Below are positions 21,066 to 34,310 of a stretch of DNA of 64,000 nucleotides, one piece after another. The notes below the pieces were generated by a model. The model was not told the origin of the DNA. It did no database searches and saw only the letters and a program-made list of their open reading frames with translations. The stretch's first letter is position 1; every line of letters begins with the position of its first letter. The position numbers were made by a program, and so were the translations under genes. Source of the stretch: Halicephalobus mephisto. Taxonomy: Eukaryota > Nematoda > Chromadorea > Rhabditida > Panagrolaimidae. The DNA lies in the NCBI GenBank assembly GCA_009193035.1, contig SWDT01000223.1, positions 124,001 to 188,000 of the forward strand, read 5' to 3'.

Positions 21066-24000
21066 TTAGGGTTCCGTTCGCGAACTCGGGGGTATGGTCA
21101 CTTGGCTGGTCACGCTGACCCTGGTTGCTCTTCTGACAGAGATGAACCAGTCGTGAGACATGTCCACAGCTATCCCGACGACGAGGATTTCATAAGTGTT
21201 CGAAAATACTGTTTTGTCGATAATCATGGATTTGTCCACATCCAGATTTACGTTCTTCGATCCGTCCAATCTCAAGTGATATCTCGTAGGTTCCGACTGA
21301 AAAATTACAAAGTTTAAAATTTTTACGAAATTATCCCGAAACGAAATTAAAAACTTTTTAGAAGCTACAGTAATTTCTTAATGGGTATTTCGTAATCTTA
21401 TAGAAGTTCATAATTAACTTATTAGAAATATCCTGTTTATATGGATCTGAGAACTTGTAGATCAGAGTCACATGATGATACAAACCCTTCTATTTTCTAA
21501 AGTTAATTATTGTATGCTAAATTATTACTAAAAATCCTACATATGAAAATGAGTATATGGTATATAATGTATCTGATACATTGAAACAGTTCTGATGTGT
21601 CAGATACATTATATTCAATGCATCGATAGACTGAGTGTAATATCAGTGCATTTTATTCAAAGTATCGATACATGAAGTTGATATCGGCGCATTGCATATA
21701 ATGTGTCTGATACATTGAAAGAACTATGATGTATCAAATGAAGTATATCCAATGTACTGATATATTAAGTTGGTACCGGTGCATTGTATATAATTTATCG
21801 ATATATTAAGTATGATATCGGTGTATTATATATAATATATCTGATAGATTGAAACTGTTCTAATATATTGGATACATTATATCCAATGTACTGATATATT
21901 AAGCTGATATCGGTGCATTGCATATAATATATCTGATACATTGAAACAGTTCTGATGTATTGGATACATTATATCCAATGTACTGATATATTAAGCTGAT
22001 ATCAGTTCACTGTGTTCAATATATCGATATATTAAAACACTTCTGATGTATTGGATACATTATATCCTATCTATCGATAGATTGAGTGTAATATCAGTGC
22101 ATTGTATTCAAAGTATCGATATATTAAGGATGATACCAGTGGATTGTATTCAATCTACCGGTACATTGAATATCATGCATCTGTTACATTAGAGTCGTTT
22201 TAATTTGTCCTTTTTTGTGTGTAGAAATCATAGGATTACAGTGACTCCTCGAGAGTAATTATCTTTTTTAATTATGAAAATCTATGAAATTAGCTTACTG
22301 TAGGACCAGCGACGAGGATACCGTAGTAATCGCAAGTCCAGAGCCGGAGTTCAAAGTCCTTCATGTACGGTATCTGTTCTCCGTTCTTCCAGTAGTATTC
22401 GACGAGGTCTTTTTTGTTCGTGGTTTCCCAGTAGTCAGTGTCGTATTTGTCTAAGGTTATTTCTTCATCCGTGGAATTGTATTCAATAAAAATCGGACAA
22501 GATTCGGCAAGTTGAAAATGTTCGTCGAAACCTAATTCTTCCAAGGACAACCACATGTCTTTCAAATCCGATTTGTCTTCGTAACTGTCCAACTCGAATT
22601 GATGCATGTCCACGAAGGCCTTCATCGTCAAGCCGTCGTCCCTGTGGTCGAAGGTTTCCAACAAAGCTTCCCATTGGTCGTCCGGAAGAGCTCCACTTCC
22701 GTTCAGAAGGTTGTACAACGTGAATTCAGAATGATCCAAAACTTGGTCGTCGTTGAAATCGAACATGTCAAAAATGTTCATCACACAAACCCTGTACTTC
22801 GGAGACAGTTTCCCCGTGGCTTTGTCGACCATGAGATCAAATGGTTTTTTCGTTCTTTTTGGTTGTTTTCGACAAAAATTAACGTAAAAAACGTAACTTC
22901 CTGGAAACAAAGTACATTTTTCAGTGGATATTTTTTTTCCGTTTTTCTTCGTCGTAAGAACGATCAACTGGCCGTCTTTTCGTTGAAGAACACCGTAGAG
23001 GGCATTTTCGAACCGATTCAGATCCGGATCAACTGGAAATAATTAATTTCATAAATACGAAAATCCAGAAACAAATAACTATGAGATTTTCTCAACATGA
23101 AATTTCAGAAAATTAGATCCAGAAAAATTCTGGAAAATTTAGGAAATTTTGAGATTTTTTTTTAAATTATAAAACGTTCTAGAAAATTTCAAAATTTTTC
23201 ACAGGATTCTAGATTGTTCTAAAAGATTTCAGAAGCTTTAATAAAATATCCAGAGTTTTCAAAAATATATGACTAGATTTTGGAAGATTCTAGAAAATTC
23301 AATTGGATTTCAGAAGACTTCGGAAATTTCTATAAAATCTTAGAATTTTTATTGATTTTTAGAAAATTTCAGAAACTTCTTCAAGATTCTAAAAAAATTC
23401 CGAAATTTCCTATTTGATTTCAGAAATATTCTAAAATTTCCAATTTTTAAAACATCTCAAAACCTACTGGATTCTAGGACCTTCTTCAGAATTGCGATTA
23501 CTTGTAATAATATAAGAAAACTCACTTTTGTCGTTGATTCTGACTTCAATCTGGATACTCCTGACTTCGCTCAAGGTGAATGTGTGGCCGATGGACGAGT
23601 TAATTCCATCTTTCTTCTGCATTGTCAACGATTTCCTAATTATCTAAAATCATTTATTCTCTTCAATTTAGTATATTTTAATTAAAAGCAAATAATTCTA
23701 CCTTAAACATATGAACAGGGGCTTCAGAAGACGGTTCATCTTCGATCGGGCGATCTGAAAGCGGCCGTTGAGCGAGGGATACTGTATCGGGGGAATATTG
23801 CCCACCAGAATGAATCTCTCCGATGTGATCGTCGACGAAAACCGAAGAGTAGTCTCCAGAATCTGACATCTCAACGTCAAGGACAGGAATAACTGAAAAT
23901 TTTACTTTTAAAAAAATCAACAATCGAGTGCAAAGTCGAAAAGTGAATTAATTATTTTTCGTCGTGAGAAAAATAGTTTTTTATTCTGGAATTTTTTATA

Positions 24001-26257
24001 CCATTTCAGAGAAAAAATTTCAAGTCATAGTCCCGTCACGAATGATGTTTTATTTTTTTATAGATATTGTTAAAAAATCTTTTAAGAATTATTCGTGACG
24101 GGACCAGTACTTGTCGATTCGACGATTTTTGTTTTTATTCTTTGAAAAAATTCCAAGTCATAGTCCCGCCACGAATGTTTTATTTTTTTTTATAGATATT
24201 GTTAAAAAATCTTTTAAGAATTATTCGTGGCGGGACCAGTACTTATCAATTTCATAATTTTTTTATTCTTTGAAAAAATCTCAAATGATGGTCTCGTCAC
24301 GAATGATGTTTGACTTTTTTCGACTACAAATATAATGAATGACTTTTTAAACGTCATTCGTGGTGGAACCAGTACTTTTTTCTTTGATTTTTTGTTTTTA
24401 TTTTCCAAATTAAATTTTAAATAATGGTACTCCCATGAATGAGGTTCCATTCGGTCTTCAATAAGGTTAGTTATTGGTGTGGAGAGAATTGTTAACTAAC
24501 TTCGTCGTCGAAAAATAAAAAAATTTTTCTCATTATTTTGAAAGGAAAATTAATCACTTTAAATTGCACCTCTTTTGTTTTCTTGAGGTGATTCGGGAAT
24601 TTGGAGATCAGGTTTTTCGTTTTTGGGAGATTCGTCTTTCGTGATTACTGTAACGTTCTCGTTGAGACGATCTGCAGTCGGTTCTCCACTGCTTCTGGCA
24701 GTGAATTGTTGTCTAGCTCTATCGCTGAGGGATTTGTTGATATCTCTCAAGGCAGCTTTGGTTTCGATGAACTTCGCCAAGGCCTAAAAACTTTCCTCTT
24801 GACCTCACTTGACCTTACTCGACCTCCACCGACCTGCTGAGGAGTGACTTTCTCTTCCTTCCATGTTTGAAGCATCTGGATCAGTTTCATTTCTTTCTCA
24901 GGATTCTGATTTTCGTGTTTTTTCTGAAAAGTTAAAAGATTGCAAAAATTCAAAAATAAACATTTTGAAAAATTGTCTTGAGTGGAATTTCTAGAATCTT
25001 TCAAGATTTCTAAAATTCAAAGTTTCAGATAGTCACAAAAGTTTTTTAAGATTCTAGGAAATTTATAAATTTTTAGAGATTTTAGAAATTTCAACAAAGT
25101 TTTAAAATTCTAAAATTTTTAACAAAATTTTTTAAAATTCTGAAAATTTGCAAAATTCTATGAAATTTTTGGTTTTTTAAAATTCTAAAATTTTTAACAA
25201 AATTTTTTAAAATTCTAAAATTTTTTAAAAATTCTAAAAATTTGCAAAATTCTATGAAATTTTTGGTTTTTTAAGATTCTAAAACCTTCAAAATTCTGTA
25301 AAATTCAAAAATTTTCCGAAATTTTATAAAATTTTGAAATTTCTATGAAGTTCTGAAGGGCTTCAGAATCTTCTATTATAGTCTGTAAATTTTACAATTT
25401 CTACTAATTTCGAAAAACTCCAAAAATTTGCATAAAATTCTGCAAAATTCCAAAATTTTCTATAAAATTCTAAGAATCTATGAAAATTCAAAAATATTCA
25501 CAAGATTCTCAAAACATCAGAACGTTTTCTAAAGTCCCAGAATCTTCCAGTAAACTCTAGAAAATTCTATGAGATTTCCAAAGTTCCCATGTGATTCTGA
25601 AAATTCCCACAGAATTTACAAAAATTTAAATGATTTTAAAAATTTTCAAATTTTTTAGAAAACTTTAAATTTAAATATTTTTAAGAATTTCAATTCTTAA
25701 ATTTTTTAGAAAATTTTAAATTTAAATATTTTTATTTTTTAGAAAATTTTTAATTTAAATATTTTTGAGAATTTAAATTTTTTTATTTTTTAGAAAATTT
25801 TTAATTTAAATATTTTTGAGAATTTTTAATTTTTAACTGACTTTGATGTATTCTATTAAGTAATCATAAGGAATATTTTTTTCTTCTTGTTCGATCGTTT
25901 CCAAAGTGTGTTTTACTTTGAATTCCAAATTTGGGAGCCTCGTGAATAAGTGATAAGCTTCATCCATTGTTATTTCCTCTGTAAATTGAACAATGGAATT
26001 AGGAATTAATTAAAAGGATTACCTTTATCCTTGGGCCAGGCTTCTTTGACAGAAGTTTCGTCTATGTCCACTCCGGCACAAACCACGAGATCGTGAAATT
26101 CGGAGATGTCTATCGATCTCGAAATTTCTCCGACTTCTGTAAAATACGCCATTTTAAAAGTATCTCTTCTGAATTTGTCCTCCAGAGACATCTGATTGAT
26201 CCTTCCCGATCCCGGCTGGATATTCCTTCCACTATCCAAAGGATGTCTTGAATCCAT
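21066..26257 (-). CDS. EF-hand protein resembling EFCAB7
   Basis: Eight exons: 26023-26257 (ATG at 26257), 25842-25978, 24834-24923, 24570-24783, 23702-23892, 23526-23643, 22299-23032 and 21066-21296. All phases agree, giving 649 residues. A canonical EF-hand loop DFNDDQVLDHSE lies near residue 420, with a degenerate second loop (DHRDDGLT) after it. There is an EF-like N-terminal segment (VGEISRSIDISEFHDL), an acidic Ser-rich linker (about 225-290) and a long conserved-looking C-terminal half rich in Trp/Tyr. Size and order agree with vertebrate EFCAB7 (about 630 residues), a partner of IQCE in cilia; that role is family knowledge and may not hold here. The donor at 24570 (G-GTGCAA) is weak but is the only phase-compatible choice. 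The exon 3-4 intron is 50 bases; the last intron holds a satellite element. Confidence 0.8.
21538..22223. mobile_element. TIR-bearing satellite-like element, copy C (in EF-hand gene intron)
   Basis: The element is composed of TGATACATTGAAACAGTTCT, ATTATATCCAATGTACTGAT and related palindromic words. It ends with TTTTAATTTGTCCTTTTTTG then TGTGTAG, the inverted form of the CTACACACAAAAAGG-type terminus of other copies. It lies wholly within intron 21297-22298. Confidence 0.6.
24024..24376. repeat. Three tandem hairpin units (about 90 bases each)
   Basis: Units start near 24024, 24154 and 24284. Each has a left arm AGTCCCGTCACGAAT, an AT-rich loop of about 45 bases containing TATAGATATTGTTAAAAAAT, and a right arm ATTCGTGACGGGACCAGTAC. 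In unit 2 both arms differ by one base at the paired position, so pairing is preserved. Unit 3 is more decayed. The repeat is intronic in the EF-hand gene. Confidence 0.75.
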
Positions 26258-27413
26258 GACGATCTACTAAATATTCAAAAAAATAAAAATATTCAAAAAA
26301 AATAAAAATATTCAAAAAAGTAAAATATATTTATTCAAAAAATAAAATATATTTATTTAGAAAAAAGTAAAATATATTTATTCAAAAAATTAAAATATAT
26401 TTATTTAGAAAAATAAAATATATTTATTTAGAAAAATAGAAATACTTTATTGACCATTTTGAAAAGTAATAAATTGCCAGTTTTGCCTCGTGAAAACTGG
26501 GACAGACTGGCTACTTGGGATTTGGGGATCTACCGTTTCTATGGAAACACAGCCAGATGTCAAGTAATGATTGTAATTTTTTTACTTTTGTTGTTGGAAA
26601 TTATTGCATTTTATGGAAATTTAAAAACATAAATAAAACAACTGTTTCTGGAAAATTGGTTGTTTACGGTTCGTGGATAAAGTTTCAAAACGTCATCAAA
26701 CACTGGCATTTTATAATCCTGTTAGTGGTTTTCGAACGCTCCAAACTGCAGACACAAAATTTTAATTTTGGTCCTAACCGGAAAATTTGGAATTTTCGTG
26801 TTGAGGGAATTTTGGAGTTTTTAGGATTTTTAATTACAAAGATATAATTTTAGTTTTTTTAAATTACATTGAAATTTCAGTTTTGGTCCTAACCGGAAAA
26901 TTCGGAATTTTTGTGTTGAGGGAATTTTGGGGTTTTTAGAATTTTTAATTACAAAGATATAATTTTAGTCTTTTTAAATTACATTGAAATTTTAATTTTG
27001 GTCCTAACTGGAAAATTCGGAATTTTTGTGTTGAGGGAATTTTGGGGTTTTTAGAATTTTTAATTACAAAGATATAATTTAAAACTTTTTAAATTATATA
27101 AATTCAAAAATTTGCTTTTTGATCTTAACTGGAAAACTCAGAATTTTCGTGTTGAGAGAATTTCCATTTTTTGATTACCATGACTTCAGAATCCTCTGAA
27201 TATTTTTGTAGTCTTATAAAACAACATAGACTTAAAATAATTTAATTTAAAATAAATTTGGAAATTTTTATTTTAAAATAAATTAAAAATAATTTAATTT
27301 TAAATAAATTTGGAAATTAATGTTAATTTAGTCTGAAATAATACATTTTTTGTGGTTCAATTTAATGAAAAAATTCATTAATGAACAATGTTGACTTTAT
27401 TTATAATTCATAC
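26258..27413. other. Intergenic repeats upstream of the EF-hand gene
   Basis: Positions 26270-26440 are tandem AAAATATATTTATTTAGAAA-type repeats. Positions 26755-27150 hold four tandem copies (about 120 bases) beginning TTTTGGTCCTAACCGGAAAA and containing GTGTTGAGGGAATTTTGG. Between them, 26450-26572 is a higher-GC island open on both strands (plus-strand peptide includes LPRENWDRLATWDLGIY), but no complete gene can be built from it. Confidence 0.5.
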
Positions 27414-27551
27414 TTGTTCAAAAATGAGTAATTTCAAGTGAAATGTCTCTGAGATGAGATATATGTCTTCTTGAAGCTCTCGAAGAGTGTGTTCAGAATC
27501 CGTAATCCGATTTTGTTGTTTGTCCGAAACTAGATAATTTTTAAAATTCAT
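27414..27551 (-). other. Orphan exon-like ORF, coiled-coil peptide
   Basis: ATG at 27551 opens 46 codons (MNFKNYLVSDKQQNRITDSE, then a heptad-like HTLRELQEDIYLISE) ending at a donor-like GTATGA. The composition is more coding-like than the surroundings. No second exon in the right phase was found downstream; the nearest candidate at 26450-26545 is out of phase. It could be a first exon of a small gene, a remnant, or chance. Confidence 0.25.
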
Positions 27552-28016
27552 GTTAAGATAGAAAAACAGAAGTAGTCTGATATTTTCGACTAGAACAATA
27601 TGACAGATGACAATTTATATAACCTCCACACAAGACAACTGATAGGCTTGCCCATGTCCTACAGTACGCCACACTCTCTGACATTCAGACTGTCGCTTCA
27701 GATCCTTTTTTTCTAGTTTAGTTTCCGTCTTAATAGAAATCCCAAAAGCTCCAATGAAAATCAAAGATAGTGTTCATTTTCAACCACTATTTATCTATTT
27801 TTTGTTAAAGCTGTCTATTTAAATAGTAATTGTTAAGATAGAAAACAAAAATATCAAAATAATCTCTACTAGGAGAGTAGGACATAGATACAATTAATAT
27901 ATATTCCGCTACAAAGTACAACCAAAAATTTCACTTATAACATACAGTATTCCACGATCCCTGATATTTAGACTATCACTTCAAGTCCTCTTTAGTTTAT
28001 TTCTCCGTCCCAACAG
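27552..28016. other. Intergenic with an imperfect direct duplication
   Basis: Two diverged copies share AAGATAGAAAACA, AGTAGTCTGATAT/ATCAAAATAATCT and CAGTACGCCACACTC/CAGTATTCCACGATCC followed by TCTGACATTCAGACTGTCGC/CCTGATATTTAGACTATCAC. The copies span about 27552-27730 and 27830-28010. No coding content is seen. Confidence 0.4.
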
Positions 28017-28400
28017 ATATATGGATATAGGTATATAAGTATATAAGTATATAGGTATATAGGTATATAGGTATATAGGTATATAGGTATATAGGTATAT
28101 AGGTATATAGGTATATAGGTATATAGGTATATAGGTATATAGGTATATAGGTATATAGGTATATATAGGTATATATATGTGTATATGCGTACATGTATAT
28201 ATATAAAATATATAGATATATAGGTATATAGGTATATAGGTATGTAAATATATATGTATATAGGTATATAAATATATATATGTATATGTGTACATAAGTA
28301 TATAAATATATGTGTATATGTGTATATGTGTACATAAGTATATAAATATATGTGTATATGTGTACATAGGTATATATAAAATATATACATATAAATATAT
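28017..28400. repeat. (GGTATATA)n microsatellite
   Basis: A near-perfect 8-base repeat (AGGTATAT) runs from about 28027 to 28170, then degrades into GTATATGTGTACATAAGTAT variants to about 28400. The long Tyr/Ile/Pro ORFs seen in all three minus frames are by-products of this repeat, not genes. Confidence 0.92.
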
Positions 28401-28984
28401 ATGCATTTGATAAATTGTATAATAATTTATTTAAAATTATTTTGATTAAAATACGTAATGAATGGAATTTCTTATTTTCTTTCTTTTTCAAAGAACTTTT
28501 ATTAAAAAATGCACAATAGTTTGAATGGATGTCTAATAAGGTACAAATTGAATCGTAAGTTGTTTCAAAATACTTCTTAGAAAACTTCATACGTCACGTG
28601 AGTCTTTTGAATTTTGTTTTTTTAAATTTTTGAAATTGTTGAAATTGCTGTATTATGGATGTTCATCTGACAAATTACAAATTGAATAATAATTAATTTT
28701 AAAAATTACTGAAATTAAAAATCATTACGTCAAACACGAATGTTTGGAATTATTCAATTTTTTCTTTTTAGAAATCATAGTAAAAATAATGGAATTTGAA
28801 TGAGCATCTGACAACCTACAAAATGAATTTTAAGTAATTTTCGAAAATTACTACGTCACGCGCGATTTTTTTATTATCATTTTCGTTTTCAAAATTTTTA
28901 ATAAAAATTAATATTGGATTTTGAGTAGATATGCAAATGACGAAATAAACTAAAAGTAGTTTTACAAGTTTATTTAGAATGTAG

Positions 28985-29660
28985 TTGAAAATGTCGTATA
29001 TGGACTTTGATAGATCATATATAGATTTCAAAACCTCATATATGAACTCTACAATGTCGTATATAATCGGTGATTTGTCATATATGTATTATAAGATATT
29101 ATATAAGGATTCTGAAATGTTTTATATGAATTTTGAGATGTTTTATATAGATTCTAGGATATTATATATGGATTTCGAAAATGTTGTATATGGATTATAA
29201 AATATTATATATGAATTTTGAAGTATTATATGACATTTAAGTTGTCATATATAGATTTCGAAATGTTTTATATAGATTCTAAAGTGTTATATATGAATTT
29301 CGAAATGTTTTATATGGATTATAAGATATTATATATGAATTTCGAAATGTTTTATATGGATTTTGAGATGTTTTATATAGATTCTAAAATATTATATATG
29401 AATTTCGAAATGTTATATATGAATTTTGAAATATTATACGAAGTTTAAGTTGTCATATATAAATTTCGAAATGTTTTATATGGATTATAAGATATTATAT
29501 ATAGATTTCGAAATGTTTTATATGGATTATAAGATATTATATATGAATTTCGAAATGTTATATATGAATTTTGAAATATTATACGAAGTTTAAGTTGTCA
29601 TATATAGATTTCGCGATCTTACATATCAACTTTAACATGAAATATATGAACTCTAAGACT
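28985..29660. repeat. Degenerate about 21-bp tandem repeat (TATATGAATTTCGAAATGTT)
   Basis: About thirty units of TATATGAATTTCGAAATGTT / TATATGGATTATAAGATATT alternate, giving a 42-bp higher-order pattern. The repeat encodes an apparent Tyr/Met/Asp ORF on the plus strand, which is rejected as a gene. Confidence 0.85.
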
Positions 29661-30797
29661 CCATATATGAGCTTTTTAAAATTCTCTCATATCTTTATTT
29701 TTTTGAAAAAATTGAATAAAATTTATTGTTAAATTCTGAACAGATTTAAAGGTCTAAAATAGCCCGAAAAATTCGAAAGGTTATTTAAATAAAAATTTAA
29801 TACTTTATAAATCAAAGTTTACATTTATCCAATTTTTTTTGTACTAGAAAAATTTCAGAGAAAATAAACAATGAATTTCACCTACGTATCCAATAGGCCA
29901 TTGTTTGTTTCGAAAAGCCACTTTAACCAAAGTTATTTTTTTATAAAAGTTTTTTTTTCGATTTTTAAAAGATATTATTTTTTTTAGGTTTAATTTTGGG
30001 TTACAACTTAATTAATAAGAAAACTGGATTTATTTGAAGCGATTTTTTGAAACAAATTATATTTTATATTTTATTACATAAATATTCAAAATTTTATTTA
30101 TTTTTTTGAAACAAATTATATTTTATATTTTATTTTATTACATAAATATTCGAAATTTTTATTTAATTTTTATTAAACTCTTCTAGAACCAGAAAATAAA
30201 ACAAATATATTAAATTTCATATATGAAAGGTTTGAAAAAATAGAAAAGTATTCTTTCACCTTTTCGAAAAGGTTTGAAAATTTCGTTTTGAAAATGTTTA
30301 TTTTCTACTTTAACTCACAAAAAAAATACTTTATTCAAAGTGATTTTTTGAAACAAGTTATGTCTAATTTTATATTTTATCAGATAAGTATTCAGAATTT
30401 TTATTTAATTTTTATTAAACTTTTCTAGAAAAAGAAAACAGGACAAATTTATTAAGTTTCATATATGAGAAATTTGAAAAAATGGAAAAATATATCTTTA
30501 CTTTCCCGTCGAAGTTTGACAATTTCGTTTTCTACTTTATATTATTCAATTTTAATAATTCATTTTTGTAATTAAGCATATTTTTTCGCTTTGATTAAAA
30601 ATATCTAATTTGTTTTTCGAAAAAGCGATTACAAACATGAGAAAATGCAATCCTAAATTTAGAGATTTTCCAAATTATCTTTTTTCAGACGATCGTTTAG
30701 CAAAAATGAAATATGGATTCTGAATCAGTATTTTAAGAACTATAAAATGATATAAGTTATTCCAAAAACCACTTCGAGTAAGTGAAATTTCTTTGTT
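29661..30797. other. AT-rich intergenic, partly duplicated
   Basis: No gene is seen. A segment of about 290 bases is present twice in diverged form (about 29990-30290 and 30310-30540; shared TTTTTTGAAACAAATTATAT, TTTTATTAAACTCTTCTAGA and TTTCATATATGA). Confidence 0.45.
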
Positions 30798-30955
30798 ACA
30801 CAAAAAACGTAACTTTTGGTTCAGTAAAAATATGTAAATTATTATTTTTTTTTTATTTTCGTCACAAAAGTCAAATATTCATAAAAATGTGACAATTGTT
30901 ACATTTCTACCACTTTTCGCAATTGTTAAAAACCAAAAGTTAGGTTTTTTGTGTA
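30798..30955. mobile_element. Short MITE with 23-bp terminal inverted repeats
   Basis: The left end TACACAAAAAACGTAACTTT-TGG and right end CCAAAAGTTAGGTTTTTTGT-GTA are inverted copies with one mismatch; the element is 158 bp. A second copy with the same interior (TTTTCGTCACAAA, TTCATAAAAATGTGA, CGCAATTGTTA) lies at 48780-48950. No ORF is present, so this is a non-autonomous DNA element. Confidence 0.75.
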
Positions 30956-31850
30956 CAATATTAATCAAATTTTTTGTCTTCTACGTGAGAAATTAAATAT
31001 TTTTAATTATTATACAAAAAATAACTTTAAGTCCAATGACAAATACAAATACAAATTATTTTTATTATTAATGTCATATTAATAATACTATTCGTAATTG
31101 TTAAAAACCAAAAGCTACATTTTTTTTGTGTACAATAATTATCAAATTTTCGTCTTCTACGTGAGAAATTAAATATTGTTAATTATTATATAAAAAATTT
31201 TCAGCTTAATAACGAATACAAATAAAAATAATAAAAATAAAAATAATAATAATTATTATTATTAATATTATTATCAATTTTACTTTTCGCAATTGTTAAA
31301 AACCAAAAGTTAGGTTTTTTGTGTACAATAATAATCAAATTTTCGTCTTCTACGTGAGAAATTAAATATTGTTAATTATTACATAAAAAATTTTCAGCTT
31401 AATAACGAATACAAATAATAATAATAATAATAATTATTATTATTATTAATATTATTATCAATTTCACTTTTCACAATTGTTAAAAACCAAAAGTTAGGTT
31501 TTTTGTGTACAACAATTATCAAATTTTTGTCTTCTACGCGAGAAATTAAATATTGTTAATTATTACAAAAAAAATTTTCAGTTCAATAACGAATAAAAAG
31601 AAAAATAATTATTATTATTAATGTCATATTAATAATACTTTTCGCAATTGTTAAAAATCAAAAGTTAGGTTTTTTGTGTACAACAATTATCAAATTTTTG
31701 TCTTCTACGTGAGAAATTAAATATTGTTAATAATTACATAAAAAATTTTCAGCTTAATAACGAATAAAAATAAAAATAATAATAATTATTATTATTAATA
31801 TTATTATCTATTTCACTTTTCGCAATTGTTAAAAATCAAAAGTTACATTT
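30918..31850. repeat. Tandem array derived from the MITE 3' end, about 170-195 bp period
   Basis: Six copies of the CAATTGTTAAAAACCAAAAG/TTAGGTTTTTTGTGTACAA segment begin near 30918, 31094, 31288, 31472, 31641 and 31820. Each is followed by TCAAATTTTCGTCTTCTACG, TGAGAAATTAAATATT and a variable (AAT)n/(ATT)n stretch. The first copy is the right end of the MITE at 30798-30955. Confidence 0.75.
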
Positions 31851-34310
31851 TTGTAGATATTTATAAATTTATTTTTTTATATTACTGTATTATGAAATAA
31901 CTTAAAAAATGTTCAATATTTTTTGCATAAAAATGAAATTCAAAGAACGTAGTTTTTTAGGGCTTCTTTCTTACTGTAGAAGACACATTTCAACTTTTCA
32001 AAAAATGATTGATGAACTGAATTTTTTATTTTTTATCCTAATCCTTTATGACGAGTTTTCAGTTTTTTAACTATGAAGATTTCTTGGAATTTTTAGCCCA
32101 GATTACGTAAATGATTAATTTAAATTTTTCTTAATTTTAATTTTTTCTTAATTTTAATTTTTCTTAATTTTACTTAATTTTAATTTTTCTTAATTTTAGT
32201 TTTTATTTGAATAAATGTCTGGATTTTGTATCATCGAAGTTGAAATTCGGAATTTTCGTGTTAAAAATCATTGATTTTTTTGATTTCAAAAATCTGCTTT
32301 ATTTACATTGATAGTTGAGACAGAGCCAGATTTTTCTAATCCAAACATGACTCATAAGTCACGGCTTAACACCAAAATTCCAAATTTCGACCTCGAACTT
32401 TGACTTTCAACTTTTATAAAAAAGTTTGAATTTTTCGATTTAAGATGTAATTCGAAAAGCGAATAAAGATAAAAAAAAATTAGGTAGATAAAGTTTAACT
32501 TTTTCAAAACTGAAAAATCTACAATTTCTTAACACGAAAAATTACATTTCGACTTTGTGTTTCGTATTATAAAAATTAAAAATCAAAATCCAAAGTTCCG
32601 TTTTATCAAAGCTCACAAAAGTTCGAAAACAAACTTTGGATTTTTCGTGGTAGGATAAATTCGTAGACCATGTTTATGTTCAATAATTCAGTTATCAAAT
32701 TTCAATTATTGATTTAAATATAGTTACTTTTTAAAATAAAAAAATTCTAAATGTTTTTTAACACAAAAATTTTTAATTTTTTTAAACATAAAAGTTTTTA
32801 ATTTTTTTAAAACGAAAATTTTTAATTTTTTTAAACATAAAATTCTAAATTTTTTTAAACATAAAATTTTTTAATATTTTTTAACATAAAAATTTTAAAT
32901 TTTTTTAACAGGAAAATTATGAATTTTTTTAAGCATCAAATTTTTAAATTTTTTTAACACGAAAATTTTTAATTTTAATTTCGGATTTTGATTTTTAAAT
33001 TTCAAAATACGAAATATTAATTTCAAAAATAATTGAAAAATATTACTCATGTCAGACATGGAATCTGAAAACTCCCTTCATTAAACCCTTAAATTTTAAT
33101 TTTTTTAATTTATAAATTAATCCAAATGGAAATAATTTTGCTCTTTAAAAAACCAAATTGTAGTTTTCTTTGAAATTGTTTCTAGTTTAATTTTAAAAAT
33201 TTCTTTGTTTCAGATTTTTAAAATTTTCTTTTCAGATTTTTCACAATTCTTAAAAGTTTTTATTTCGAAAAATTTTAAATTGAATTTAACAATTTTTCTT
33301 TAATATTTTTGTCAATTTTGTTTTTTTCGGAAAATTTTAAATTTTTTTGTAATTTTTTTAGTTTAATTTTTTTTTGAAAAAAATTATATTAAATTTAAAA
33401 TTTTTTAAAAATATTTTTTTAAATTTTGTTTTTTTTTTAATTTTTAAATTAAATTCTAAATTTTTTAAAAATATTTTTTTTAGTTTTATTTTTTTTTAAA
33501 ATTTTTAAATTAAATTTAAAATTTTTTAAAAATATTTTTTTAAATCTTGTTTTTTTGGAAAATTTTTAATGACTTTCTTTATGTTGAAATTGTTTTACTT
33601 TTTCTAGTTTCCTAATTTTTAACTTTTTTGTCACTTTTTACTTTTTCAAAATTTTTTGTCACGTTTTTTTAAATATTTAATTTTTAAACAGCTTTTTTGT
33701 CTTTTTTAAAGTATTTTATTTTTAATTTTTAAACTTTTTTGTCTTTTTGAAATATTTTAAATTTTTTAAATACTTTATTTCTAATTTAAAAAAAACTTTG
33801 AGAATTTTAAATTTTTATTATTTTTAAAAATTTTAAATTTTTTTATTTTTAAAAAATTTTCTAATAAATTTTACTTTTAAATTTTTAAATTTTTTTATTT
33901 TAAAAAAATTTTCTGACAAATTTTACTTTTAAATTTTAAATTTTTATTATTTAAAAAAGTTTCTAATAAATTTTACTTTTAAATTTTTAAATTTTTTTAT
34001 TTTAAAAAAATTTTCCGATAAGTTCTACTTTTAAATTTTAAATTTTTATTATTTTTTGTTTTTGAAAAGTTTTTGTTTTTTTGAAATTTTTTTGCAGATT
34101 ATCCTTTTTTAATATCTCTACCAGTCCTTCCATCATTTGTTCTTTTTTCTCAGTTCATTTCCTGATGCTTTTTGCTAATTACTCTTTCTTAAAAATTCTG
34201 TCAGCTTCCTTCTTAAAATATATTTTGCCAAATTTCCTTTTTTATTTTTTTGCTAAATTTTTAAAATTTTCTAATTTTTAAGAATTTTTTTTATCAATAT
34301 AAAAGTTATA
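31851..34310. other. AT-rich low-complexity intergenic
   Basis: About 2.5 kb of A/T runs with short tandem variants (AACATAAAATTTTTTAATTT at 32750-32990; ATTTTAAAAATATTTTTTTA at 33370-33550; TAATAAATTTTACTTTTAAA at 33840-34040). No gene, RNA or element is recognised. Confidence 0.6.

Noticed and set aside
26450..26632. Plus-strand ORF containing LPRENWDRLATWDLGIY
   Set aside because: Higher GC than its surroundings, but no start context, no downstream exon, and the opposite strand is equally open; kept only as a note in the intergenic entry.
27981..28590. Long Tyr/Ile-rich minus-strand ORFs
   Set aside because: Open in three frames because of the (GGTATATA)n microsatellite.
28985..29448. 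Plus-strand Tyr/Met/Asp/Phe ORFs
   Set aside because: Products of the TATATGAATTTCGAAATGTT tandem repeat; no stops simply because of unit length.
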